64,000 bases of DNA from Bugula neritina (Eukaryota > Bryozoa > Gymnolaemata > Cheilostomatida > Bugulidae), in assembly GCA_964035545.1 (NCBI GenBank), contig OZ037767.1, positions 10,406,207 through 10,470,206 on the forward strand. Direction: 5' to 3'. The notes under the pieces are model-generated. The model was not told the DNA's origin. It did not search any database and was given only the letters and a program-made list of their open reading frames with translations. How positions within the stretch are numbered: position 1 is the stretch's first letter; each line of letters opens with the position of its first letter. Shown here in pieces: positions 1 to 12,319 of this stretch. The position numbers were made by a program, and so were the translations under genes.

Positions 1-3000
1 GATATTGTATTACTATTAATAGTAGTAGTATCACTATTAGTATTACTGATAGTACTAGTATTACTAAAAGCATAGTTATATTAATTATAATTAACTTATA
101 AACAGAGTTAGCATAACACTTACCATAAGTATTAGTATTACTATTATTAATCATTAGTAATACTACATTACTAGTATTACTATTAGTATTAGTAATACTA
201 ATAGTAATATTACTATTAGTATTACTATTAGTATTGCTTTTAGTAAAACTGAGTTTTAGTATTACTATTACTATTAGTATTCGTACAACTAATAACTATA
301 AGTATAATTATAAATATAAACTTAGCCATAATTACTATTAGCCTTAGGCATTACCTTAGGCTTATCATTATGAGTCATCAGTCATGTGTCTAGGGCTTAT
401 TATTTATAACATTATATTTTACCATTCATATATAAATTAATAATTATTGCAATAGGAATCTCAAATTTAATATGAATATTTCAATTTCAATTTGCAGTTC
501 ATCCAATTTTTATTTGATCAGATACTCATAGTGATAGTCATGCTCATACTCATAGTCATATTCATATTGATATTGATACTGACTCTGAGTCTGATGGTCA
601 TACTCATACTGATACAGAAATAAGTGCTGCGCTTTCAGAGAGAAAAATTATTGCAAGATATTTTTACACGTGGTTTATTTCAGATTTAGCTCCTCAAATC
701 TTTTTGTATTTACCGATACAGTAATTGCAATTAACTTATATTTCACATCTACATTTACTTGAAATTCGCCAGTTTGCAGTTAAATTAATTCAGCCAGAAA
801 CAGGAAATTGTGTTAACCACGCCTTCTTTTGACCTTGATTAATAACGTCTCGATATTGCATCTTTTTGTAATTTGAGACTTGTTTAGTTGTTGATAAATG
901 TTATTTTGTTTTTTATTTTAAATTGCAGTAAATTTTTTATGTAAACAGTTTACTGTGGAATGTAAAATATTCAGATCATTAGACGTGCGGCTACGCATAT
1001 TGACATGCTTAGCACGAGTTTGTAGGAAAATTCCTATGTTATAACCGGTTCAAACTAGTTTGTTTAATTCCTTGGTGTTGAACCCGTAAATATAGTCATT
1101 TTATGGCGCGTTTGCTAATTTGATGTGAGCGTTTGGAAACTCGTGTCTTCTTTCTTCTCGTAAGTTGGCTTATTTAGTTGTTAGTGGAAATATTTTTGTT
1201 GATCAAGCGCAAGAGTCTTCTAACCGTGTAATTTAGCATCCTCATTTTGATTTTGTGAAATTTGATAGAAGTTCAAGTTGATTTCACTTATACTATAGTT
1301 ATACTTCTAGTAAGTAGTAGTTCTTTTCGGGTTTGGTTACTTAATTTAAATTTTAAACTACCAGACCCAGTAGCAGTAGCCAATGCCATTACCCATGCGG
1401 ATTACATCTATCAGTACCAACTTCGAGCAAAGCATTCTTCATCATTGTTATAATCTAACTTTAACTCATTGTGATTGTGATTATCATTGCGAATAAGAGT
1501 AAAAGTAACTTCTAACAGTAACTCCGACTTGGTAGCTCAAACTGTGAGTGTAACCGGTGTAACCTTAACCACTGTAACGGACTCTAACTCTTACATTAAT
1601 ACTAATAATAGAGTAATACCAATAGTACTATTAACACTTGCACCAACAGTTAAACTTAATGACTATTGAATCGAGTATCAGTAATAAATATTAATACTTA
1701 ACAATAATCATCAGTATCAGTACGACTATCACCATTATATTCACTTTCAGATAATAATATTAACTTTAATAATTATGGATATCACATTATCATTATGATT
1801 TTAATATCAGTGTAATTAATTTTAAATTTAATATCTGTTACAGTTACAATTAGTGAGTTACACTTACTGGCCTAACTTGACCATAACTATTAGTGTTTGT
1901 ACTTTGTAGTATGAGTTATAATATATTTCTTTAAATATGCTGTACTATATCAAAGTAATTTTATATATAAATATAAAATGTGTTTAATATAAATTTATTG
2001 AAGTTTTTTATTTAAAAAGTTGTTTTTTTACTGTTTTACAAAAAATATAACTCATGCTTGCTCGTAAAAGCTATAAATCTTTCAATGTTAAAATAATTAT
2101 GTTTAATTTGAAATTTTATCTGATCATAGCTATAAAATCTCAACCTAAAACTTTTTACTAAAGCCAAATGCACACATTTAAAAATTCAAGCACAGTTGCT
2201 AGATGCAGTTGGACTCAGTTATACTTATTGTAATAATATAACTCCTTGGAAAAATGTTGTATTCCACTTGCAGTTTGTTCTTCATAAAAGCCTGAAAATC
2301 AATATTAGCACTAAAGCAGTCTTGATGAATCATCATTTTTGCTACCAAAAGAACTTTAGTAGAGTGAAATAGTATATGAAAATATTTTAAATGTCCCTCC
2401 TTTGCATACAAGCACAAATTGAGAAGAGTTGGGTTTGTTAATGCCATTCTTGAAAGCTTTAATGCATTACATTAATTGAAAAAAGATTATTTAAGAAAAA
2501 GAGTCCCACAAACATATTAAAATACTTAGCTAATCCTCAACTGTTTCAATGGTTTTTACTTTTGAGAAACAAGTACTTAAAGTTTAAATATTTAAACAGT
2601 TTAGATGCCTTTATGTTACTCTTCTTTGTCAGTAATGCTGTGCCATAATATAACCCAAAAGCTTAGTAAGCTTTTCGTCATGGCTTTGTGGTCAAAAGAT
2701 CTAGAATATTCTAACTAGTTACACTCAGTTCCAAGCTTCCATTTTGTAGTTGAGTTTCCCTTATTCTTATCCAGTTTGCACAGTTTAAATGCCTAACTAA
2801 TGAAATTTATGGTAAATCTGAGTTGCTTCATTTGACTGGTAAAGTTGGGGGTTTAATTTATTTGCTTGAACTCAATGTTTTATAGAATGTTTAAATGAAT
2901 CCCCTCTACATTTTTTCTCAATATTCTGTTTATAAGCAGTTTTCATTTCAACAGAACTAATGATTATTTATGGTATTGTAATTATTTATTCATGTTACAT

Positions 3001-3029
3001 ATTCCATAATTTAATAATTTTGTTTTTAG
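1..3029. other. Intergenic / upstream region of XPO1
   Basis: No supported protein gene is seen here. Positions 1-300 are degenerate ACT/AGT/ATT triplet-rich DNA, 530-620 repeats CATACT/GATACT-type hexamers, and 1480-1900 is rich in GTAAC/ACTAA words. From 1900 to 3029 it is plain AT-rich sequence. The XPO1 promoter and a 5' non-coding exon should lie here, because the first coding exon is preceded by a splice acceptor at 3029. Confidence 0.6.
1080..1165 (+). promoter_or_regulatory. Candidate non-coding first exon end / donor of XPO1
   Basis: A consensus donor GTAAGT starts at 1160 after a pyrimidine-rich stretch and is the best candidate I see to pair with the 5'UTR acceptor ending at 3029. 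This is inference from splice-site matches only. No TATA box or clear core promoter is visible. Confidence 0.25.
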
Positions 3030-3078
3030 GCATCCTCTCCTCCTTTCATCTCCTCTTCATCATCTAGCTGACATCATC
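3030..3078 (+). other. 5'UTR part of XPO1 first coding exon
   Basis: A pyrimidine-rich TTTTTAG acceptor ends at 3029. The 49 bases up to the ATG at 3079 contain no other ATG. The acceptor implies at least one upstream non-coding exon. Confidence 0.5.
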
Positions 3079-6000
3079 ATGTCTACCATCGCTGAGCAAG
3101 CCAATTCTCTTCTCGACTTCAGTGGTAAACTTGACATTCAACTATTGGATAATGTCATCAATTGTATGTACAAAGGCCATGGACAACAGGTTGGTGGTTA
3201 CTGCAACATAGACTGGCCATTCAGTTACCTAATCAAGGCTATACTGGTGGCATGACTACACTTATGCTGCTGGCAGTATTTCATTGCCAGATTCTCTATT
3301 GAATGCTTTAATAGTTGATACCAGTATTGGAGTTGTCTGCTTTGTTTTTTTGTTTTTGATAATTGGTAGTCAAGTGAGATTTTAGGTTGGTGGCCTCTAA
3401 TCCAGTAGTAGGTTGCCTGTAAAAAGGCATTTTAATTATAGGGAAGACTATGTTTCTATTTTTACTACTACCTCCATTAGTGCCCTCCTATTGATTATAT
3501 GTTTGCTCTGTACTATAACTGCTAGTTTATTTGTGTAGCAACAAATGGCCCAGCAGGTGTTGACCAGCTTGAAGGAGCACCCAGATGCCTGGACCAGGGT
3601 AGACACTATGCTGGAATATTCCACTGACAATGAAACCAAGTACTACGCTCTTCAGATTCTAGAGCACGTGATTAAAACCAGATGGAAAGCTCTACCCAGG
3701 CAACAATGTGAAGGTCCAGTGTTTGCTTTCATTTCTTGGAGTTTTATTAAAGCAAATGTTGAAAGCTGAAATTCAATGGTTGTGTGAGCAGGTGGTAAAA
3801 CCAGGCTTTAGAAATTATGTAATTACCAAATGAAGCCAGCTGAGTTATCCTTTCTATTTGAAAATAGTGCTATTCTATTCAATACAACTGTACCAGTAAA
3901 AACCTCAGTGCTTCTGTGTCTATCTATCAACTGCCTAGCTGCACAATATTATATTACACAGAGTTAAGCTAAAAATGATGACTAGGCAGACATTGTTTGA
4001 AAATTTCAGAAAAATTATCTAAATTGTGTGACTAGTCAGTCACACTCTTCTTGGCTAGTGATTGTCAAATAACAAAATATAGTGTAATGAGAATAATTAT
4101 AGAAGAAATACTTAAGCTGCCATTGTTTACTGGTTCAATTAGCTATTTGTTTAAGTTACAGTCATGGTCGCTCAAAGTTTGTTCGTGAAAGGTTTTATGG
4201 TTTTATTATCATTTCAACTGTCGCAAAGAGATCATAACTATATATAGTTTTAATCATTTGATAAGTTTGGCTTTTCCGCTTTTACATGTTCCATGTGTAA
4301 AGCCTATAGATACAATTTTATTATATGTATACTTGTACCAATCATGCATTGATGAATGGTCTCAAAACAAAATATAGAAAATTGAAAAATACTGCAAGAT
4401 GCAAGGTCATGTGCTTTTATAGCAAGTTCAACAGGGTTCAACAGTTATCATTTTCCAGAAGTCACTAACCTCCAGCCAATACAGTGTTGTGTAAATAGAA
4501 TTCCCTCATATTCATGGTTTTGCAAATTGTAGGTATCAAGAAGTATATTGTCAGTATGATCATCAAAACATCTTCTGACCCAGAGGCAGCCGACAAAAAG
4601 AAGGTTTTCCTAGGAAAACTCAACATGATTCTTGTTCAGGTACTTCTAGATTCTAGAACATTCTAGTATTTACCAGCAATCACCTTCAGTTGTATTCAAT
4701 CGTGTGTATACTAAGTTCTTTATGTACAGATCTTAAAGTACGAGTGGCCTAAGAACTGGCCCACCTTTATAAGTGATATAGTCGGCTCCAGCAAGACTAA
4801 TGAAACCCTCTGTCAGAATAACATGATGATCCTAAAACTGCTTAGGTAAGTACCCCTTTCCCCCTCAACACTGTTTGTGCTAATACTCAGTCTACAGAGT
4901 ACCTTTTTGGCAGCTGGTAATGTGTTTTCATTCATCTGGCAGTTTACTCTGCCTTCACTGCTTCACTCAGGCTAATGGCTGAGTCTTTGTTGTAGTGAAG
5001 AAGTGTTTGATTTCTCAAGTGGCCAAATGACTCAAACAAAGGCCAAGCATCTCAAAGAGAACATGTGCAGTGAATTTTCAGTCATCTTTCAGCTCTCCCA
5101 ATATGTCATGGTAGGTGAAAGTGGTGATGTCTCTATACACTTACTCTCTATATACTTACTCTCTATGTCTCTATATACTTACTCTCTATGTCTCTATATA
5201 CTTACTCTCTATGTCTATACACTTACTCTCTATGTCTATACACTTACTCTCTATGTCTCTATACACTTACTCTCTATGTCTCTTTACACTTACTCTCTAT
5301 GTCTCTGTACACTTACTCTCTATGTCTCTGTACACTTACTCTCTATGTCTCTATACACTTACTCTCTATGTCTCTATACACTTACTCTCTATGTCTCTAT
5401 ACACTTACTCTCTATGTCTATGCACTTATTCTTCAAGCATTAGCTAGTGTGTGCCTTTTTTTTTCTTCAGGAAAACTCGCAAAATGCTGCCCTCGTGGGC
5501 TCCACTCTTGAAACTCTACTTCGCTTTCTCAACTGGATCCCTCTTGGCTATATCTTCGAAACAAATCTTATTCGTTCGCTCATCGAGAAGTTCCTTGATG
5601 TGCCCATGTTCAGAAATGTCACCCTAAAATGCCTCACGGAGATTGCCGGGATACAGGCCCAGCAATACAATGCACAGTTCTGCACCCTCTTCCAGATGGC
5701 CATCGCCAAGTTAAAGCAGGTATGTTAGTTATTCAACTGTAAGTGTTCTGCCGATATTCTTTAACTGGTTAGGGTTTGCTGCTACAGTTAGCCTCCGCGT
5801 CTGCTGCAGATGGTGTCTGGGACTACCAACCTCAGGGACGCCTACCAGCAGGGAAAGGACGATGAGCAGAACTTTATACAGAACCTGGCCTTGTTTCTGG
5901 CCACCATATTGAAGGAGCACGGCAGCAGACAGTTTGAAGTGGACGGCTTGAAGGAGCCCCTGCAAGATGCTCTGCATTTTCTCATATTGATCTCAGAAGT

Positions 6001-9000
6001 TGAAGAAACAGAAATATTTAAAATTTGTCTGGATTATTGGAACACTTTGGCTGCGGAGCTGTACAGGGAGGCCCCGGGAGCCGCGGGTGGACAGGCGTCG
6101 CCCCTTCTTCTCATTGGCGGTCTGATGAGTGGTGCGATGAGACAGCTGGAGATGTCACCGAGACGGGCTCTCTACATTCCCACCCTTAGTAAGGTAGCTC
6201 TCAGTCTAGCGCCCTACTATATAGCCTAATTGTGTGTATTTACAGGTACCAAGTAATATGTATGTACATATATGTGTCTTCACCAATATCATGTATGTAC
6301 ATGTCTTTGTGTTTGTGTAGTTGAGGAGAGTTATGATCTCTCGAATGGCCAGGCCAGAGGAAGTGCTGGTTGTAGAAAATGAACAGGGCGAAGTAGTCAG
6401 GGAGTTTATGAAAGACACAGATTCCATAAATCTCTATAAAAATATGAGGGAGACACTGGGTACATTCCATATTTGCCTCTTCACATAAGTTCTTTGGCTA
6501 GGCGTTCCTTACCTGTATATTACATTATATCTAACACTATCTGTATATTACAGTATATCTAACACTATCTGTATATATTACAGTATATCTAACACTATCT
6601 GTATATTACAGTATATCTAACACTATCTGTATATTACAGTATATCTAACACTATTTGTATATTACAGTATATCTAACACTCTCTGTATATTACAGTATAT
6701 CTAACACTATCTGTATATTACAGTATATCTAACACTATCTGTATATTACAGTATATCTAACACTATCTGTATATTACAGTATATCTAACACTATCTGTAT
6801 ATTACAGTATATCTAACACTCTGTATATTACAGTATATCTAACACTCTCTGTCTATTACAGTATATCTCACGCACTTGGATTACGTGGACACTGAGATGA
6901 TAATGACTGAGAAGCTACACAACCAAGTTAATGGCACCGAATGGTCCTGGAAGAACTTGAACACCCTGTGCTGGGCTATCGGCAGCATCAGGTTAGTGTT
7001 GTGGGAAGACAAATCTTAGTAATATGCGTTATCGGTGTGCTCTGTCCTACCCCCTCGTTCTGCCTCTTCTGTTTAGTGGGGCCATGCACGAGGAGGACGA
7101 GAAAAGATTCCTCGTCACTGTCATCAAGGACTTGCTGGGTCTGTGTGAGCAGAAAAGAGGGAAAGACAACAAGGCCATCATAGCCAGTAACATCATGTAC
7201 GTCGTGGGACAGTATCCGAGATTCCTTAGAGCTCATTGGAGATTCCTCAAGACTGTCGTGAACAAGAACTTCGAGTTTATGCATGGTGAGTAAACGTAGC
7301 ATGTGCATCGTCATATATATACACCATCTTATCATATATACATTCCATCTTATCATATATACACACCATCTTATCATATATACATTCCATCTTATCATAT
7401 ATACACACCATCTTATCATATATACATTCCATCTTATCATATATACACACCATCTTATCATATATACACAAGCCTTGTCCTATATGCATATTATTTTATA
7501 CACATAAGTAATCTACACATCTCCACATTTACTCTCTATATACTTACTCTCTATCTCTATACACTTACTCTCTATCTCTGTACACTTACTCTCTATCTCT
7601 GTACACTTACTCTATCTCTGTACACTTACTCTATCTCTGTACACTTGCTCTCTATCTCTGTACACTTGCTCTCTATCTCTGTACACTTACTCTCTATCTC
7701 TATACACTTACTCTCTCTGTCTCTATACACTTACTCTCTCTGTCTATACACTTACTCTCTATATCTCTATACACTTACTCTCTATGTCTCTATACACTTA
7801 CTCTCTATGTCTCTATACACTTACTCTCTATGTCTCTATACACTTACTCTCTGTGTCTCTATATACTTACTCTCTCTGTCTCTATACACTTACTCTATAT
7901 CTCTATACACTTACTCTCTCTGTCTCTATATACTTACTCTCTATATCTCTGTACACTTACTCTCTATGTCTCTATACACTTACTCTCTATGTCTCTATAC
8001 ACTTACCCTCTATATCTCTATACACTTACTCTCTATGTCTATACACTTACTCTCTATGTCTCTATATACTTACTCTCTATGTCTCTATACACTTACTCTC
8101 TATGTGTTTCTATACACTTACTCTCTCTGTCTATACACTTACTCTCTATGTCTCTATACACTTACTCTCTATGTCTCTATACACTTACTCTCTATGTCTC
8201 TATACACTTACTCTCTATGTCTCTATATACTTACTCTCTATGTCTCTGTACACTTACTCTCTATGTCTCTATACACTTACTCTCTCTGTCTCTATACACT
8301 TACTCTCTATGTCTCTATACACTATGTCTCTATACACTTACTCTCTATGTCTATACACTTACTCTCTATGTCTCTATATACTTACTCTCTATGTCTCTAT
8401 ACACTTACTCTCTATGTGTTTCTATACACTTACTCTCTATATCTCTGTACACTTACTCTCTATGTCTCTATACACGTACTCTCTATGTCTCTATACACTT
8501 ACCCTCTATATCTCTATACACTTACTCTCTATGTCTATACACTTACTCTCTATGTCTCTATATACTTACTCTCTATGTCTCTATACACTTACTCTCTATG
8601 TGTTTCTATACACTTACTCTCTCTGTCTCTATACACTTACTCTCTCTGTCTCTATACACTTACTCTCTATGTCTCTATATACTTACTCTCTATGTCTCTG
8701 TACACTTACTCTCTATGTCTCTATACACTTACTCTCTCTGTCTCTATACACTTACTCTCTATGTCTCTATACACTATGTCTCTATACACTTACTCTCTAT
8801 GTCTCTATACACTTACTCTCTATGTCTCTATACACTTACTCTCTGTGTCTCTATATACTTACTCTCTCTGTCTCTATACACTTACTCTATATCTCTATAC
8901 ACTTATTCTCTATGTCTCTATACACTTACTCTCTATGTCTCTATACACTTACTCTCTGTGTCTCTATATACTTACTCTCTATGTCTCTATACACTTACTC

Positions 9001-12000
9001 TCTGTGTCTCTATATACTTACTCTCTCTGTCTCTATACACTTACTCTATATCTCTATACACTTATTCTCTATGTCTCTATACACTTACCCTCTATATCTC
9101 TATACACTTACTCTCTATGTCTCTATACACTTACTCTCTATGTGTTTCTATACACTTACTCTCTCTGTCTCTATACACTTACTCTCTATTTCTCTATACA
9201 CTTACTCTCTATGTCTCTATACACTTACCCTCTATATCTCTATACACTTACTCTCTCTGTCTCTATACACTTACTCTCTATGTCTCTATACACTTACTCT
9301 CTATGTCTCTATACACTTACTCTCTATGTCTCTATACACTTATTCTCTATGTCTCTATACACTTACCCTCTATATCTCTATACACTTACTCTCTATGTCT
9401 CTATACACTTACTCTCTATGTCTCTATATACTTACTCTCTATGTGTTTCTATACACTTACTCTCTCTGTCTCTATACACTTACTCTCTATTTCTCTATAC
9501 ACTTACTCTCTATGTCTCTATACACTTACTCTCTATGTCTCTATACACTTACCCTCTATATCTCTATACACTTACTCTCTATGTCTCTATACACTTACTC
9601 TCTATGTCTCTATACACTTACTCTCTATGTCTCTATATACTTACTCTCTATGTGTTTCTATACACTTACTCTCTCTGTCTCTACACACTTACTCTCTATG
9701 TCTCTATACACTTACTCTCTATTTCTCTATACACTTACTCTTTATATCTCTATACACTTACTCTCTATGTCTCTGTAGAAACTCATGATGGGGTACAGGA
9801 TATGGCGTGTGACACCTTCTTGAAAATAGCTCAGAAGTGCAGGAGACATTTTGTACAGATCCAAGTGGGAGAGGCCGTGCCCTTCATTGAGGAAATACTC
9901 TCCATTATCAACACCATCATATGTGACCTCAAACCTCAGCAGGTAAACAGCACACTCCTGTGTATATACCTAATATACCTGCGTATGTATACCTGTACAC
10001 ACCATACTGTCTGTATACTTACCTGTATATATCATATACCATACTCACTGTATACCTGTACATACCATATTCACTGTATATACAATGCTCTCTGCAGGTT
10101 CACACATTCTACGAGGCTGTCGGACTCATGATTGGTGCTCAGACGGAGCCAGAAGCCCAGGAGGCCCTGATTGAGAAGTACATGAGTCTACCCAACCAGG
10201 TGTGGGACTCTGTCATCAGTCAGGCATCAAACAGCGTCGACATTCTGAAGGACGCCGAAGTCATCAAGCAGCTGGGGAATATTCTCAAGACTAACGTCCG
10301 GGCGTGCAAGAGTCTGGGACACCCCTACGTCAAACAGGTGACCCTCCCATCCTACGCTCATTAAACTCCGAATTAGCTTTCACTTGAGGTGATGCTAGTT
10401 TAGTTAGAGTTACTGAATCTGCTTAGCATTCCCAGTACAAACTGTATAAAGTGGTTACGTTGTGTTGCAGCTGGGCCGAATCTACCTGGACATGCTGAAT
10501 GTGTATAAAGTTATGTCGGAGAATATAACCACCGCCTGCGTAACCAACGGCAACCAAGTCATCAAGCAGCCCCTCATCAAAGGCATGAAGACTGTGAAGA
10601 AGGAGACACTGAAGCTGATCAGTAGCTGGGTGTCTCGATCCAATGACCCTGTGGTAGGTCACCGCGTCATCATGTGAATATCACAGCGTGACTGGAATGT
10701 CAGCGTGTAGACCTAATCAATAGCTTTTCTACATTTTGAACTCTTAGCTTGCCGTTCATGATTTTATATACATTTCCTCAGGTTGTGGCTGAGAACTTCA
10801 TAGCTCCTCTCCTGGAGGCAGTCTTACTGGACTATAAGAGAGGCGTGCCAGCTTCTAGAGAGCCTGAGGTCCTGGGAACTATGGCTACCATAGTCAGTAA
10901 ACTAGGGGTGAGTTGTGTTGTGTGCATTCAGTTGGTTGCCTCAAACGCATCTTATCTCTGAACTGTAGCAACTGTCACCTTAACAACTGCGTGGTATTGC
11001 AGAACGTCATCACAAAACTGGTTCCGGAAATATTTGATGCGGTGTTTGAGTGTACCCTGGAGATGATCAACAAAGATTTTGAAGAGTTCCCTGAACATCG
11101 GACTGAATTTTTCACTCTTCTCCAAGCTGTTAACTCACACTGCTTTGCAGGTAGCACTTCCCTATGCTTCATAGTTTGCTATACTTCCTGATTTGTCTAT
11201 CTTTGCTACCAAGCAGCGCCCTCTGGTGTCATCCTCTCTTATTACTGTGTCTGGTTGTTTAGCTTTCCTGGAAATCCCGCCCCCTCAGTTCAAACTGGTG
11301 CTGGACTCGGTTATCTGGGCGTTCAAGCATACGATGCGCAACATCAGCGAGATCGGCCTCGACATACTCTACACTATGTTGAAGAACTTCAGTCAGCACG
11401 ACCAAGCTGCCCAGAACTTCTACACCCTCTACTACACGGACATAGTGCAGCACGTGTTCAGCGTGGTGGCCGACAGCGTGCACACAGGGGGGCTCACCGC
11501 ACAGTCCACCATCCTAGCCTACCTGTTCAACATCTTAGAAACTGGGGCTATCACCGTGCAGCTCTCTCCAGAATACCCTGCACCTCAGAACCTGCAGTTC
11601 ATACAGAATTACATGCTTAACCTTCTCAAGTCAGCCTTCCCCAACCTGCTGGAGTGAGTAGTCCTTCTCCAATATGGCTAATCTCTCTCATCTCTTATTC
11701 ACTGCGTTTCCATTACTTTGCAGAATGATGCTCGTACACATGAGTTTGTTGTTGCGGTTTGAACTTAAGGTTGTGGGTTCATTCGACGCAACTGTTTTCA
11801 AATATCAAATGAAAGCTCCATTCACATCATGCGAAACTTGGAAACATAGTGAATATGATACCACATTTTAAAAGATGCTGTTTGTAATGATATAGAGCAA
11901 TTTGTGAGCCTTGATTTTTGCCTGTCCATATGTTTTGTGAGCGTTTGCACGGAGTAATGTGTTTTGTAGTGCGCAAATCAAGGTGTTCATTGAAGGTCTG

Positions 12001-12319
12001 TTTAGTTTTGATAACGACATCACTCAGTTTAAAGAGCATCTTCGGGACTTCCTTGTACAGATCAAGGTACGTGATATCTAGTCTAGCTATGTGTTATACT
12101 GATGTATCACGTATGTTATTGGTATATCTTATGTGTAGAGTACTAATGGTAATCTCTGTAATGTAGGAGTTTGCTGGAGATGATGCTAGCGATCTTTACC
12201 TCGAGGAGCGAGAAAAGACGATACAGGAAGCTGCCGAGACGAAGAGGAAGCAGCAGATGGCCGTGCCGGGTATGCTGGGTCCTCACGATGCCGACGCAGA
12301 CACTGAAATGACGGGCTAG
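3079..12319 (+). CDS. XPO1: Exportin-1 (CRM1), complete, 18 coding exons
   Basis: Nuclear export receptor: in the nucleus it binds leucine-rich NES cargo together with RanGTP and carries it through the pore. Coding exons: 3079-3189, 3539-3713, 4533-4639, 4730-4845, 4996-5110, 5471-5719, 5810-6193, 6321-6459, 6862-6991, 7077-7285, 9779-9942, 10098-10337, 10471-10653, 10782-10907, 11003-11150, 11263-11653, 11970-12066, 12167-12319. All are GT-AG; they sum to 3237 nt, so 1078 residues against 1071 in human. The protein matches vertebrate CRM1 along its whole length. Recognisable blocks are the importin-beta N-terminal region (HPDAWTRVD, about 50), the cargo-groove HEAT repeats ([13 protein letters not shown], with Cys532 aligned to human Cys528, the leptomycin B target) and the C-terminal acidic tail. 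Introns 5, 8 and 10 are occupied by minisatellites; intron 10 is 2.5 kb, while most others are about 85-400 bp. Confidence 0.97.
5127..5431 (+). repeat. 23-bp minisatellite in XPO1 intron 5
   Basis: About 13 tandem units built from CTCTATGTCTC followed by TATACACTTACT, starting 17 nt after the intron 5 donor (5111). It is the same unit as the much larger array in intron 10 of this gene. There is no stop codon in any forward frame. Confidence 0.95.
6513..6861 (+). repeat. 28-bp minisatellite in XPO1 intron 8, ending on the acceptor
   Basis: Twelve units, each with CTAACACT (a branch-point-like CTAAC) and TATTACAGTATATCT. Eleven carry TTACAG|TATATCT; the first reads TTACAT. The real acceptor at 6861 and the first bases of exon 9 (TATATCTCAC) are one further, slightly diverged copy. 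The array therefore spans the intron-exon junction. Confidence 0.95.
7305..7470 (+). repeat. 21-22-bp minisatellite at 5' side of XPO1 intron 10
   Basis: About eight copies of CATCTTATCATATATACA with alternating ACAC and ATTC junctions, so there is a two-unit higher-order period of about 43 bp. It begins about 20 nt after the exon 10 donor (7286). Confidence 0.92.
7521..9776 (+). repeat. 2.25-kb, 23-bp-unit minisatellite ending at the XPO1 intron 10 acceptor
   Basis: Close to 100 units (length divided by 23) of CTCTATGTCTC plus TATACACTTACT. Variants (CTCTGTGTCTC, TGTGTTTCTATAC, ACCCTCTATATC) recur in blocks about 0.45-0.5 kb apart, indicating internal segmental duplication. I find no AG dinucleotide in the array by eye; the first AG is the true acceptor at 9777-9778, made by a terminal CTCTGTAG. 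All three forward frames stay open for about 2 kb because the unit has no stop codon and is not a multiple of three. Confidence 0.97.

Noticed and set aside
5127-9776. CRISPR array
   Set aside because: Units are head-to-tail without unique spacers, in an animal gene intron; these are minisatellites.
7303-10131. A 942-codon open frame rich in Ser, Leu, Tyr and Thr
   Set aside because: It is the stop-free 23-bp minisatellite read through, plus XPO1 exon 11 and part of intron 11; the other two forward frames are open as well.
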